A DNA stretch of 21,067 bases, taken from contig JBGPPG010000056.1 in NCBI GenBank assembly GCA_041488455.1, forward strand, positions 1 through 21,067, read 5' to 3'. The notes under the pieces were generated by a model, which worked only from the letters and a program-made list of their open reading frames with translations, searched no databases and had not been told where the DNA came from. Source of the stretch: DASQPE01 sp041488455 (GTDB taxonomy: Bacteria > Gemmatimonadota > Gemmatimonadetes > Gemmatimonadales > GWC2-71-9). Numbering within the stretch: the first letter of the stretch is position 1; each line of letters begins with the position of its first letter. This document shows, one piece after another, positions 7,168 through 17,563 of this stretch. A program made the position numbers and the translations under genes.

Positions 7168-9048
7168 CTACCGTCCCAGATTCCCTACCGTGCCTTGCTC
7201 CAGCCACTCGTGCTCGCCCCGGAGGACATGCTGGGCCGCTGTGTACGTGGCGGCGTCGTCGTTCCGGAACACGGCCCTGAATTTCTCGCGGACCCGCCGG
7301 CGCGCTTGCCGGCTGAACACGTCGGCCAGCTCGACGGCCCCATCCCCGGTCTGCCGGCCCGCGGGGCTGTCCGGCCGGGCCAGCGCCTGGGCCCGGGAGC
7401 ACGCCGCCGTGATCGCGAGCAGCTCGGCCCCGATCTCGACCAGCCGGCCCAGGACCGCTTGCCGCTTCTCCAGGCGGGGGCCGAACCGGACCATGCAGTG
7501 GAACAGGGTCCGCGCCAGCTTCCGGGACATGCGACTGACGAACCGGAGGTGGGTGGCGAGCCGGCCGAATTCGGAGTAGCGCGGCCACCGCCCCCACCCC
7601 ACATAGAGGCGCGGATACCACGTGCCGTAGAAGAGCGCCGCCCGGCCCAGTGCAGCCGCCTTGCGGCCCAGCGGTGTCTTGGGATCGATCAGGTCGCCCG
7701 CGACGTGGAGGTGAGTGTCCACCGCCTCCCGGGCGATGAAGAGCCGCATAATCTCGCTGGACCCCTCGAAGATGAGGTTGATGCGCATGTCCCGCATCAT
7801 CCGCTCGATCGGATCCGGCCGCTCGCCCCGGCTGCGGAGGCTGTCGGCGGTTTCGTAGCCCCTGCCGCCCTTGATCTGGAGAGCGTCGTCCACGATCCGC
7901 CAGGCCGTCTCCGTATTCCACAGCTTGGCCATGGCGGCCTCGAGCCGGATGTCCGCGTTGCCGCGGTCGGCCATGAGCGAGGCCAGATCCGACACGGCCT
8001 CCATGGCGAACGTCTCGGCGGCCATGCGGCCGATTTTCTGCGCGATGGCGTCATGCCTCCCGATTGGCTGGCCCCACTGGACCCGCTCGGCCGCCCAAAG
8101 CCGGACGATCTCCAGGCACTTCTTGGACGCGGCGACGCAGGAGGCGGGGAGCGTGAGGCGGCCGGTGTTGAGCGTGACCAGGGCGAGCTTGAGTCCCTTG
8201 CCCTCGCCCCAGAGCACGTTCTCGCGCGGGACCCGCACGTTCGTGAACCGGATGATCCCGTTCTCCAACGCCTTGAGACCCATGAAGTGCAGCCGCTGCA
8301 CCACCTCGACACCCGGCCACTCCATCTCTACGATGAAGGCGCTGATCCGCTTGGACCCGGTCCGGGCCATGACCACCATCAGCTCGGCGATGGTGCCGTT
8401 GGTGCACCAGAGCTTCTCGCCGTTGAGCACGTAGTGGGTGCCATCGGGGGAGAGCTCCGCCGTCGTCGTCATGGCCGCGGGGTCAGATCCTACGTTCGGC
8501 TCCGTCAGGGCGAAAGCGGAGATGGCGCCCTTGGCCAGGCGGGGCAGGTACTTCCTCTTCTGCTCCGGGGTGCCGAACAGCTTGAGCGGCTGAGGCACTC
8601 CGATGGACTGCGCCGCCGACAAGAGCGCGGTCAGGTTGCCGTCCTGGCTGGTGACAAGCCCGATCGCGTGGGTGTAGCTGGTCTGGCTGAGACCAAGACC
8701 GCCGTATTCCTCCGGGATCTTGATCCCGAACGCCCCCAGCTCGCGAAGACCGTCAATCACGTCGGCCGGGATCTTGCCTTCCCGGTCGATCTTGTCGCTG
8801 TCCACTCGCTCTCGCAGGAACTTGTCCAGCCGCTCCAGGAACGGGCGCGCCTTTGCGGCCTCCCGGGGGTCGGGCTCGGGGAAAGGGTGTACCAGGTCCA
8901 GCCGGAACGATCCGTCGAACAGCTCTCGGACGAAGCTCGGCGCCTGCCACTCTTTCTCGCGGGCCGCCTCGGCCACCTCGCGGGCTTCCTGCTCGGTCGC
9001 GAGCGGCTGAGTCGCGCGCGTGTCGGGGGCGGAGATCACGTTCGTCAT
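7168..9048 (-). CDS. acyl-CoA dehydrogenase with C-terminal extension
   Basis: FAD-dependent acyl-CoA dehydrogenase, 626 aa, that would oxidise an acyl-CoA to the trans-2-enoyl-CoA in beta-oxidation. N-terminal helical domain about 60-175 (GAFGIKIPEEYGGLGLS), middle beta domain with FALTEPNVGSDPAAMTTTAE and GEKLWCTNG, and C-terminal helical domain with LQIKGGRGYE and MRDMRINLIFEGSSEIMR, in which Glu428 is in the position of the catalytic base. About 180 residues follow the core, as in the very-long-chain type, so a long-chain substrate is a reasonable guess. The start ATG 9048 overlaps the tetR stop in an ATGA arrangement, indicating translational coupling and probable control by that TetR protein. 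The frame upstream of 9048 is an open shadow of tetR. The electron acceptor (ETF) is not encoded here. Confidence 0.94.
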   Translation of the reverse strand: MTNVISAPDTRATQPLATEQEAREVAEAAREKEWQAPSFVRELFDGSFRLDLVHPFPEPDPREAAKARPFLERLDKFLRERVDSDKIDREGKIPADVIDGLRELGAFGIKIPEEYGGLGLSQTSYTHAIGLVTSQDGNLTALLSAAQSIGVPQPLKLFGTPEQKRKYLPRLAKGAISAFALTEPNVGSDPAAMTTTAELSPDGTHYVLNGEKLWCTNGTIAELMVVMARTGSKRISAFIVEMEWPGVEVVQRLHFMGLKALENGIIRFTNVRVPRENVLWGEGKGLKLALVTLNTGRLTLPASCVAASKKCLEIVRLWAAERVQWGQPIGRHDAIAQKIGRMAAETFAMEAVSDLASLMADRGNADIRLEAAMAKLWNTETAWRIVDDALQIKGGRGYETADSLRSRGERPDPIERMMRDMRINLIFEGSSEIMRLFIAREAVDTHLHVAGDLIDPKTPLGRKAAALGRAALFYGTWYPRLYVGWGRWPRYSEFGRLATHLRFVSRMSRKLARTLFHCMVRFGPRLEKRQAVLGRLVEIGAELLAITAACSRAQALARPDSPAGRQTGDGAVELADVFSRQARRRVREKFRAVFRNDDAATYTAAQHVLRGEHEWLEQGTVGNLGR

Positions 9049-9719
9049 CGGGAGCTGCCGGCTGAGGGTTGAGCCATCGGTGCCAGGGCGGACCGGCCGT
9101 TGACGCCGTACAGGACGAGATTGATCACGTGCCGCTTGCGTCGAGCCAGCGCCGCCGCCCCGTCCACCTTGATGCCGACGGCCTGGGCGACCGTGCTCGC
9201 ATGCACCAAGGGGAACCAGCAGAGAGCGATGATGCTGAGCAGGAGGTGGGCCGCCTCTCCCGAGGGCGAGGGGTCCAGCCCGAGCTCGACCGCGAGCGCG
9301 GCCAGTGCCTCGCGGCCGGCTTGCACCTCCACGGCTGCCTCGGGAAGGGTGCCCCGCGCCGCCAGCGCCTCCCGCTCCAGCAGGCGGATGAAGTTCGGAC
9401 GGGAGACGAGGAAGTCGAAGTAGTCGGAGACCGCCCCCTCGAGCACGACCTCGGCGGACTCGCCGCTCGCGAGTGCCCGATCGCGTCCGGCCTGCACCGC
9501 CCGGCGGACTTCGCCGAAGCACCGCTCAAGCACCGCCCGGTAGAGGTCGGGCTTGGAGCCGTAGAAATACCCGGGTGTCGCTCGGGAGACGCCGGCCATC
9601 TTGCCCACGTGGCTCAGGCTGGTCGCTCCATAGCCCTGCTGCGCGAACAGCCACTCGGCGGCGTCGAGGATAGCTTCGCGGGTGCGGGCTGCGTTTCGCT
9701 CGCGCTCGGGTGCGCTCAT
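9045..9719 (-). CDS. TetR/AcrR-family transcriptional regulator
   Basis: 224 aa. The N-terminal HTH is about residues 12-60: RTREAILDAAEWLFAQQGYGATSLSHVGKMAGVSRATPGYFYGSKPDLY in pieces, with recognition helix around SRATPGYFYGSK. The rest is the variable all-helical ligand-binding and dimerisation region. The ATG at 9719 begins MSAPERERNAART; the frame runs further upstream without coding character. Its stop overlaps the acyl-CoA dehydrogenase start by 4 nt, so it is first in that operon and probably represses it, with an acyl-CoA as the likely inducer by analogy with fatty-acid TetR regulators. A perfect palindrome 35-50 nt upstream is the obvious binding site. The ligand is not shown by the sequence. 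Confidence 0.92.
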   Translation of the reverse strand: MSAPERERNAARTREAILDAAEWLFAQQGYGATSLSHVGKMAGVSRATPGYFYGSKPDLYRAVLERCFGEVRRAVQAGRDRALASGESAEVVLEGAVSDYFDFLVSRPNFIRLLEREALAARGTLPEAAVEVQAGREALAALAVELGLDPSPSGEAAHLLLSIIALCWFPLVHASTVAQAVGIKVDGAAALARRKRHVINLVLYGVNGRSALAPMAQPSAGSSR

Positions 9720-9747
9720 AGGTGCCTGGCTCGCGGAGGCGGTTTTG

Positions 9748-9771
9748 TACTTGCTTGCTGTACAGCAAGTA
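9748..9771. promoter_or_regulatory. palindromic operator candidate for the TetR regulator
   Basis: CTTGCTGTACAGCAAG at 9754-9769 is a perfect 16-bp palindrome. A second, nested match pairs TACTTG (9748-9753) with CAAGTA (9766-9771). It lies 35-50 nt upstream of the tetR ATG, next to a weak -10-like TACAAA (9744-9749, - strand), and about 155 nt before the divergent lrp gene. Size, symmetry and position fit a TetR dimer site controlling tetR and the acyl-CoA dehydrogenase. Confidence 0.65.
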
Positions 9772-9874
9772 TCGGAAGGATGCCAGTTCGACGCAAGGGG
9801 CGCATCATCGCTCGAAGGCCGAGTGAGGGCCGGGGCGGCCGCCGACCAGCCAGCGCAGCACCGAAATAGCATCG

Positions 9875-9917
9875 ATTCAATGGCAACTATTGAATATTGC
9901 CAACGAAACATTAGAAT
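9875..9917 (+). promoter_or_regulatory. lrp promoter with overlapping inverted repeat
   Basis: An A+T-rich patch in a G+C-rich region. TTGAAT (9890-9895) and TAGAAT (9912-9917; 5/6 match to TATAAT) are 16 nt apart. ATTCAAT (9875-9881) and ATTGAAT (9889-9895) form a perfect 7-bp inverted repeat whose right arm is the -35 box, and GGCAA/TTGCC (9882-9886, 9897-9901) adds a second pair. The lrp ATG is 6 nt after the -10 box, so the transcript may start at the ATG itself; no Shine-Dalgarno is seen. The repeat is a plausible autoregulatory Lrp site. Confidence 0.55.
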
Positions 9918-9923
9918 TCGTTC

Positions 9924-10385
9924 ATGGACACAGTTGATACGAAGATCATCGCTATGCTCCTGCAGGATGGCCGCGAAGCCTGGGCCCGCATCGGCGAACG
10001 TGTCGGGCTCACGGGACCCGCGGTCGCCGAACGTGTACGGCGGCTCGAAGAGCGCGGAATCATCCGCGGCTACGCCGCGCTCGTCGCCCCCGAGCCCGCC
10101 GGATTTCCTCTCACGGCATTCGTGTCGGTGACGCTGGAAACGCCCCATCATCGCCGCGCCTTTCTGGCCCGCATCGCCGGGATGCACGAGGTGCAGGAGT
10201 GCCATCACGTCACCGGCGACGATGACTACCTCCTCAAGATTCGCTCGCGCGGCCCGGCGGACCTCGACCGCGTTCTTACCGAGCAGTTAAAGGGCGGGCC
10301 TGGAGTCCTCCGAACCCGCACGCTCGTGGTACTGCGGTCCGAGAAGGAGTCAGTCCGGCTTCCCGCCCTCGAAGTGCGGGAGTAG
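9924..10385 (+). CDS. Lrp/AsnC-family transcriptional regulator
   Basis: 153 aa. N-terminal HTH about 1-50 (MDTVDTKIIAMLLQDGR, RVGLTGPAVAERVRRLEERGIIRGY), a short linker, then the RAM/Lrp ligand-binding domain about 65-145 with the typical HHVTGDDDYLLKI segment whose Gly-Asp-Asp region contributes to amino-acid binding in this family. Members sense amino acids and often control an adjacent exporter; here a LysE-family gene starts 5 nt after its stop. The ligand is unknown. Lrp of E. coli regulates gltBD, ilv and leu genes, so a link to the gltB and leuA-ilvBN loci of this window is conceivable but is not shown. The start ATG 9924 fits the conserved N-terminus. Confidence 0.93.
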   Translation: MDTVDTKIIAMLLQDGREAWARIGERVGLTGPAVAERVRRLEERGIIRGYAALVAPEPAGFPLTAFVSVTLETPHHRRAFLARIAGMHEVQECHHVTGDDDYLLKIRSRGPADLDRVLTEQLKGGPGVLRTRTLVVLRSEKESVRLPALEVRE

Positions 10386-10390
10386 CCGGG

Positions 10391-11011
10391 ATGGACCTGG
10401 GTCTGATCGGACGCGGGTTCGTCCTGGGCTTTGCCGTCGCCGCGCCGGTCGGGCCGATCGGCGTGCTCGTCATTCGTCGCACGCTCGCGGTCGGTCCTCG
10501 GACCGGATTCATTTCCGGGCTGGGCGCGGCGACTGCCGACGCAGCCTACGGCTCCGTCGCCGCCCTCGGCCTCACGGGCGCCACCCGCTCGCTCGTGGCG
10601 CACGCCGACATCGTGCGCCTCGGGGGCGGTCTGTTTCTCTGCTGGTTCGGCGTCCGGACACTCTTCGCCCGCCCCGCCGACCCGGACGGGGCTGGCGGCG
10701 CGACGCCGCGCCTCTGGGCCGCCTACGGGTCCACTCTGCTTCTCACCATCACGAATCCGATGACGATCCTGTCCTTTGCGGCGGCCTTTGCAGGCCTGGG
10801 CCTCGCGAACGGGATGACCGGTCCGGCGGCCGGGCTTTCGCTCGTTGCCGCGGTGTTCCTCGGATCCATGCTCTGGTGGGCGCTTCTGAGCGGCGGGGTG
10901 GGAGTGCTCCGGGGGACCCTTGGGGCGGCGGCCCTGCGGGTCGTGAACTGGGTGGCGGGGCTTCTGTTGGTCGGCTTCGGGGTGGCGGCCGTGGCCGGAT
11001 TCAGAACGTGA
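10391..11011 (+). CDS. LysE/RhtB-family amino-acid exporter
   Basis: 206-aa inner-membrane protein with about six hydrophobic segments. The N-terminal VAAPVGPIGVLVIRRTL matches the LysE/RhtB signature, and ITNPMTILSF in the middle is the second conserved block of the family. It should export one or more amino acids or analogues by proton antiport; substrate cannot be told. It is 5 nt downstream of the Lrp-type gene with GGGAG before its ATG, so both are made from one transcript, a standard regulator-exporter pair. Its TGA (11009-11011) overlaps by 11 nt the end of a convergent gene, which leaves no room for a terminator between them. Confidence 0.9.
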   Translation: MDLGLIGRGFVLGFAVAAPVGPIGVLVIRRTLAVGPRTGFISGLGAATADAAYGSVAALGLTGATRSLVAHADIVRLGGGLFLCWFGVRTLFARPADPDGAGGATPRLWAAYGSTLLLTITNPMTILSFAAAFAGLGLANGMTGPAAGLSLVAAVFLGSMLWWALLSGGVGVLRGTLGAAALRVVNWVAGLLLVGFGVAAVAGFRT

Positions 11012-11633
11012 TTCCCAGCAGCACCGCCCAGACCCGGTTCTTCAGCTCTTGCCCCGCCGCGATGTTGCGCAGGCCCAAGACCCGTCGCACCTCCAGCCGC
11101 AGCGTGGCGCTGCGCAGCGGATACTCGAGCCCGCCGCCGAAGATAGCACTGAAGTCGCTGCCTGCGAGCGAAGCGGTGGAATCGCCGTCGCACCGCTCCT
11201 GCTCGATGTTGTCCGCCCCCTCCATCTGCAGCTCACAGCCGACGGAAACCGCCAGCGAGCCGCCGCCGAGCAGCACCGGCCGTAGGCGGCCGATCGGCAG
11301 GACGACCCGGGCCAGCACGGGTATCTCCACGTAGACCAGCTGGACGGTGCCGGCGACCGTCCCGCCGGCCTCTGCGGCCGACAGACCGCCTCCCTTTCGC
11401 GACATCATGAGCTCGATCTGCCCGCTCAGCGGACCCGCGATCCGCCGGGATACGAAGCCGGCAACGAGGCTGCCTTCCCGGGATTCGTTCAGCGTCCCGA
11501 GCGGGTAGAACTGGGCACGCGAGTACCCCAGCTCGAAGCCGATCTGGGTCCCACGCTCTTGAGCGCGAAGCCCCGGGGGGAGCACCCCGATGAGACCCGC
11601 GAGCACGAGGCAGAAATGGGAGCGCCGGAGCAT
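11001..11633 (-). CDS. putative outer-membrane beta-barrel protein
   Basis: 210 aa. Signal peptide about 1-24 (positively charged start, hydrophobic FCLVLAGLIGVL, cleavage probably after LRA). The mature part alternates short amphipathic strands with turns (GFELGYSRAQFY, GSLVAGFVSRR, LSGQIELMMSRKGG, VYVEIPVLARVVLP, RPVLLGGGSLAVSVG, DFSAIFGGGLEYP, TLRLEVRRVLGL) and ends in LLGITF with a terminal Phe, the usual barrel-assembly signal. This resembles the PorT-like/OmpA-like small barrel families common in Gemmatimonadota and Bacteroidota. Two cysteines (VGCELQ, QERCDG) would lie in one outer loop and could form a disulfide. It begins 19 nt after gltB and may be read through from it. Function unknown. 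Confidence 0.78.
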   Translation of the reverse strand: MLRRSHFCLVLAGLIGVLPPGLRAQERGTQIGFELGYSRAQFYPLGTLNESREGSLVAGFVSRRIAGPLSGQIELMMSRKGGGLSAAEAGGTVAGTVQLVYVEIPVLARVVLPIGRLRPVLLGGGSLAVSVGCELQMEGADNIEQERCDGDSTASLAGSDFSAIFGGGLEYPLRSATLRLEVRRVLGLRNIAAGQELKNRVWAVLLGITF

Positions 11634-11652
11634 GGCGCCCGGAAGCTAACCG

Positions 11653-16266
<4,614 letters not shown>

Positions 16267-16292
16267 GGTGCCTCCGTAGGGTAGCCCACGAA

Positions 16293-16309
16293 CCGGCCGG
16301 AGAGGCCGG
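16293..16309 (-). other. small hairpin in gltB leader between terminator and ribosome site
   Basis: CCGGCC (16293-16298) and GGCCGG (16304-16309) form a 6-bp stem with a 5-nt loop, downstream of the terminator and about 17 nt before the gltB Shine-Dalgarno. Its role is unknown; in G+C-rich DNA it may be chance. Confidence 0.3.
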
Positions 16310-16327
16310 GGGCGGGGAACAAAAAAA

Positions 16328-16348
16328 CCCGCTCCCCTTGGGAGCGGG
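16328..16348 (-). terminator. intrinsic terminator inside the gltB leader (attenuator 3:4 stem)
   Basis: Reading the - strand, CCCGCTCCC (16348-16340), loop AAG, GGGAGCGGG (16336-16328), then seven T (16327-16321). This is a textbook rho-independent terminator. No gene on the - strand ends upstream of it: the nearest feature on that side is the divergent methyltransferase. It therefore terminates transcripts that start at the gltB promoter, before gltB begins 55 nt further on. Confidence 0.88.
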
Positions 16349-16426
16349 CCGGGTCCATCACATGCGCGCTTGCTTACCCGGTCGCTCCCACTGAGCGGAC
16401 GAGAATAAGGTTGACGGCGACCGGGG
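16340..16426 (-). promoter_or_regulatory. candidate branched-chain amino acid attenuator of gltB (pairing regions 1, 2 and 3)
   Basis: Region 1, CCCGGTCGC (16425-16417), pairs perfectly over 9 bp with GCGACCGGG in region 2 (16385-16377). Region 2, GGGAGCGACCGGGT (16389-16376), also pairs with region 3, ACCCGGCCCGCTCCC (16354-16340): 6 bp plus 7 bp with a small 1x2 internal loop. Region 3 contains the 5' arm of the terminator, so 2:3 excludes the terminator and 1:2 permits it. Region 1 covers leader codons 6-9 and region 2 covers codon 18 to the stop. The branched-chain codons 12-15 lie between them, where a stalled ribosome would mask region 1 and free region 2. Confidence 0.78.
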
Positions 16427-16442
16427 CGAGCGCTCTAATCAT
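16374..16442 (-). CDS. leader peptide of the gltB attenuator, rich in Leu/Ile/Val
   Basis: ATG 16442 to TAA 16374, 22 aa. Nine residues are branched-chain: I2, L5, V8, V10, L12, I13, L14, V15 and V18; residues 8-15 read VAVNLILV. A GTG directly before the ATG (16445) is in frame. The predicted transcript start is at 16444-16447, so translation would be leaderless or nearly so. The ORF contains regions 1 and 2 of the attenuator, and its stop is 25 nt before the terminator stem. Too short for an independent protein call; the evidence is composition plus RNA architecture. Peptides of this kind precede ilv and leu operons in proteobacteria and actinobacteria; I know of none described for glutamate synthase. 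Confidence 0.72.
   Translation of the reverse strand: MIRALAPVAVNLILVRSVGATG
16411..16439 (+). promoter_or_regulatory. candidate promoter for the TylF-type methyltransferase gene
   Basis: On the + strand TTGACG (16411-16416, 5/6) and TCTAAT (16434-16439, 5/6) have the ideal 17-nt spacing. The start would be near 16446, leaving a leader of about 160 nt before the ATG at 16605. It lies inside the gltB leader-peptide region and faces the gltB promoter, so the two probably exclude each other. Confidence 0.5.
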
Positions 16443-16451
16443 CACCCTGCA

Positions 16452-16479
16452 ATCTTATGCAACCGGCCGAGCGCGTCAA
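16452..16479 (-). promoter_or_regulatory. gltB promoter
   Basis: On the - strand TTGACG (16479-16474, 5/6) and TAAGAT (16457-16452, 4/6) are 16 nt apart. The start site would be near 16445, about 180 nt before gltB and at the first codon of the leader peptide. Confidence 0.6.
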
Positions 16480-16604
16480 GGCACCGGGTCGGCACCGGCC
16501 TGTAACCCGTTTCTCTTCAAGCATCTATCGCATCGCCGGCCGCGCTTGCCCCAGGATTCTGGCTCTGGTAGCTTCGTTGCCCCGGCTTTCGCGAAGGGCT
16601 CGTC

Positions 16605-17339
16605 ATGCGGCAGATCGTCAAGCGATTGCTGAAGGCAACCGGCTGGCAGCTCTCCCGCCGAATTCCGTTCGACTTCTCGTCCGAGGACGTCGCGCTCATT
16701 GAGCGCGTGGAGCCGTACACGATGACGTCGCCCGAGCGCGTGTACATGTGCGCCCGGGCGACGGAACACATCATCCGGCATGGGATCCCCGGTGACATCG
16801 TCGAGTGCGGTGTGTGGCGGGGTGGGAGCATGATGGCGATCGCGCTGACGCTGATCCGGCTGGGGGACCAGACGCGCGACCTGTACCTCTTCGACACGTT
16901 CGAAGGCATGCCGTCCCCGACCGCTCACGACCGGGACTTCACGGGCCGCGCCGGGGCGTCGAAGGTCGCCGCGGGCACCCGGCCGGACGGCCGCAGCTGG
17001 CTGTACGCCTCCCTGGAGCAGGTCCGCCAGGCGGTGCTCGGCACGGGCTACGACCCGGCACGGGTCCATTTCGTGAAGGGAAAGGTCGAGGACACGCTGC
17101 CGGCCGGGGCGCCGCAGCAGGTCAGTCTGCTCCGGCTGGACACCGATTGGTACGAGTCCACCCGTCACGAGCTGCGACACCTCTACCCCCGCCTGGCGCG
17201 CGGCGGGGTCTTGATCATCGATGATTACGGCTACTGGAAGGGCGCGAGACAGGCGACCGACGAGTATCTGCTGGAACAGCGTATTCCCTTGCTGTTGAAC
17301 CGGATCGACGGCGCGGCCCGCATCGCACTCAAGCCCTGA
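16605..17339 (+). CDS. TylF/MycF-family SAM-dependent O-methyltransferase
   Basis: 244 aa. The SAM-binding motif DIVECGVWRGGSM is at 64-76, followed by LYLFDTFEGMP (94-103), LLRLDTDWYEST (Asp179, Asp181) and GGVLIIDDYGYWKG (Asp206, Asp207). The aspartates match the Mg2+-binding residues of macrocin O-methyltransferase TylF and MycF. Family members methylate sugar hydroxyls of macrolides, and many others lie in polysaccharide or glycolipid clusters. No glycosyltransferase or polyketide gene is nearby, so the acceptor is unknown. ATG 16605 has AAGGG about 7 nt upstream. It sits alone between the gltB and leuA leaders, and its stop is 94 nt before the leuA leader peptide. Confidence 0.88.
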   Translation: MRQIVKRLLKATGWQLSRRIPFDFSSEDVALIERVEPYTMTSPERVYMCARATEHIIRHGIPGDIVECGVWRGGSMMAIALTLIRLGDQTRDLYLFDTFEGMPSPTAHDRDFTGRAGASKVAAGTRPDGRSWLYASLEQVRQAVLGTGYDPARVHFVKGKVEDTLPAGAPQQVSLLRLDTDWYESTRHELRHLYPRLARGGVLIIDDYGYWKGARQATDEYLLEQRIPLLLNRIDGAARIALKP

Positions 17340-17356
17340 ACGAGTCCGCGACCCCC

Positions 17357-17404
17357 TTGACGGCGGGAAGGGCAATGCGTAGCCTTCTCATTCGGCGGTA
17401 TAAA
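17357..17404 (+). promoter_or_regulatory. leuA leader promoter region, exact boxes uncertain
   Basis: A good -10 box TATAAA (17399-17404) lies 29 nt before the leader-peptide ATG but has no convincing -35 at the normal distance. TTGACG (17357-17362) is a good -35 but faces only TAGCCT (17380-17385) at 17 nt. One of these probably drives the leuA-ilvBN transcript. Confidence 0.35.
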
Positions 17405-17433
17405 CAACCGGCCTCAGAGAGACTCGCCCGAAC

Positions 17434-17526
17434 ATGACCCAGCAGCTCGTCCTTATCGTCCTCCTCAGCCTTTCGCTCGTGCTTATCGGGCGGGGGATCC
17501 GCGGCGTGCCGGGCGAGACAGCGTAA
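17434..17526 (+). CDS. leuL: leuA leader peptide, Leu/Val/Ile-rich
   Basis: ATG 17434 to TAA 17524-17526, 30 aa. Residues 5-18 read LVLIVLLSLSLVLI, with 12 of 14 branched-chain, seven of them Leu. It ends 87 nt before the leuA ATG and is followed by a 13-bp hairpin whose 5' arm can also pair with codons 22-25 of this ORF. That combination is the layout of a leucine attenuator. The hydrophobic run could also be a small membrane peptide, but position, composition and competing RNA pairings favour a leader peptide. I infer that scarcity of charged tRNA-Leu (or Val/Ile) stalls the ribosome here and allows leuA transcription. Confidence 0.75.
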   Translation: MTQQLVLIVLLSLSLVLIGRGIRGVPGETA

Positions 17527-17563
17527 GCAGAGTCTCAGACGAATCGACCCAGCGCCGCGGACC
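17495..17563 (+). promoter_or_regulatory. antiterminator pairing in leuA leader
   Basis: TCCGCGGCG (17498-17506) is perfectly complementary to CGCCGCGGA (17553-17561) in the 5' arm of the downstream hairpin. Two more G-C pairs form across a bulged A (17495-17496 with 17562-17563). A possible protecting stem pairs TTTCGCTCG (17471-17479, within the Leu codons) with CGGGCGAGA (17510-17518), 9 pairs including two G-U. That part is less convincing than in the gltB leader because it only encloses the antiterminator strand. Confidence 0.6.

Noticed and set aside
7099..9072. Open frame of 657 codons on the + strand
   Set aside because: Antisense to the acyl-CoA dehydrogenase and queF genes. High G+C DNA keeps antisense frames open; the translation is Arg/Pro/Gly/His-rich without recognisable motifs.
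9748..9771. CRISPR-like or attachment-site repeat
   Set aside because: A single palindrome with no repeats, spacers or integrase nearby; its position before tetR fits an operator.
9720..10208. N-terminal extension of the tetR frame across the intergenic region and into lrp
   Set aside because: The extension lacks homology, crosses the palindrome and the lrp promoter, and the ATG at 9719 gives a standard TetR N-terminus.
16321..16348. Terminator reading as the end of a gene transcribed from the right
   Set aside because: No - strand gene lies between 16350 and the methyltransferase, which is on the + strand, so it is better explained as a gltB leader element.
16267..16604. Glutamine riboswitch or other metabolite riboswitch in front of gltB
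   Set aside because: I could not recognise a conserved glnA-type or other aptamer core; the short ORF and the 1:2/2:3/3:4 pairings explain the segment better. A covariance-model search would settle it.
17340..17370. Terminator after the methyltransferase gene
   Set aside because: CCCTT/AAGGG gives only a 5-bp stem with a 9-nt loop and no U-tract, too weak to call.
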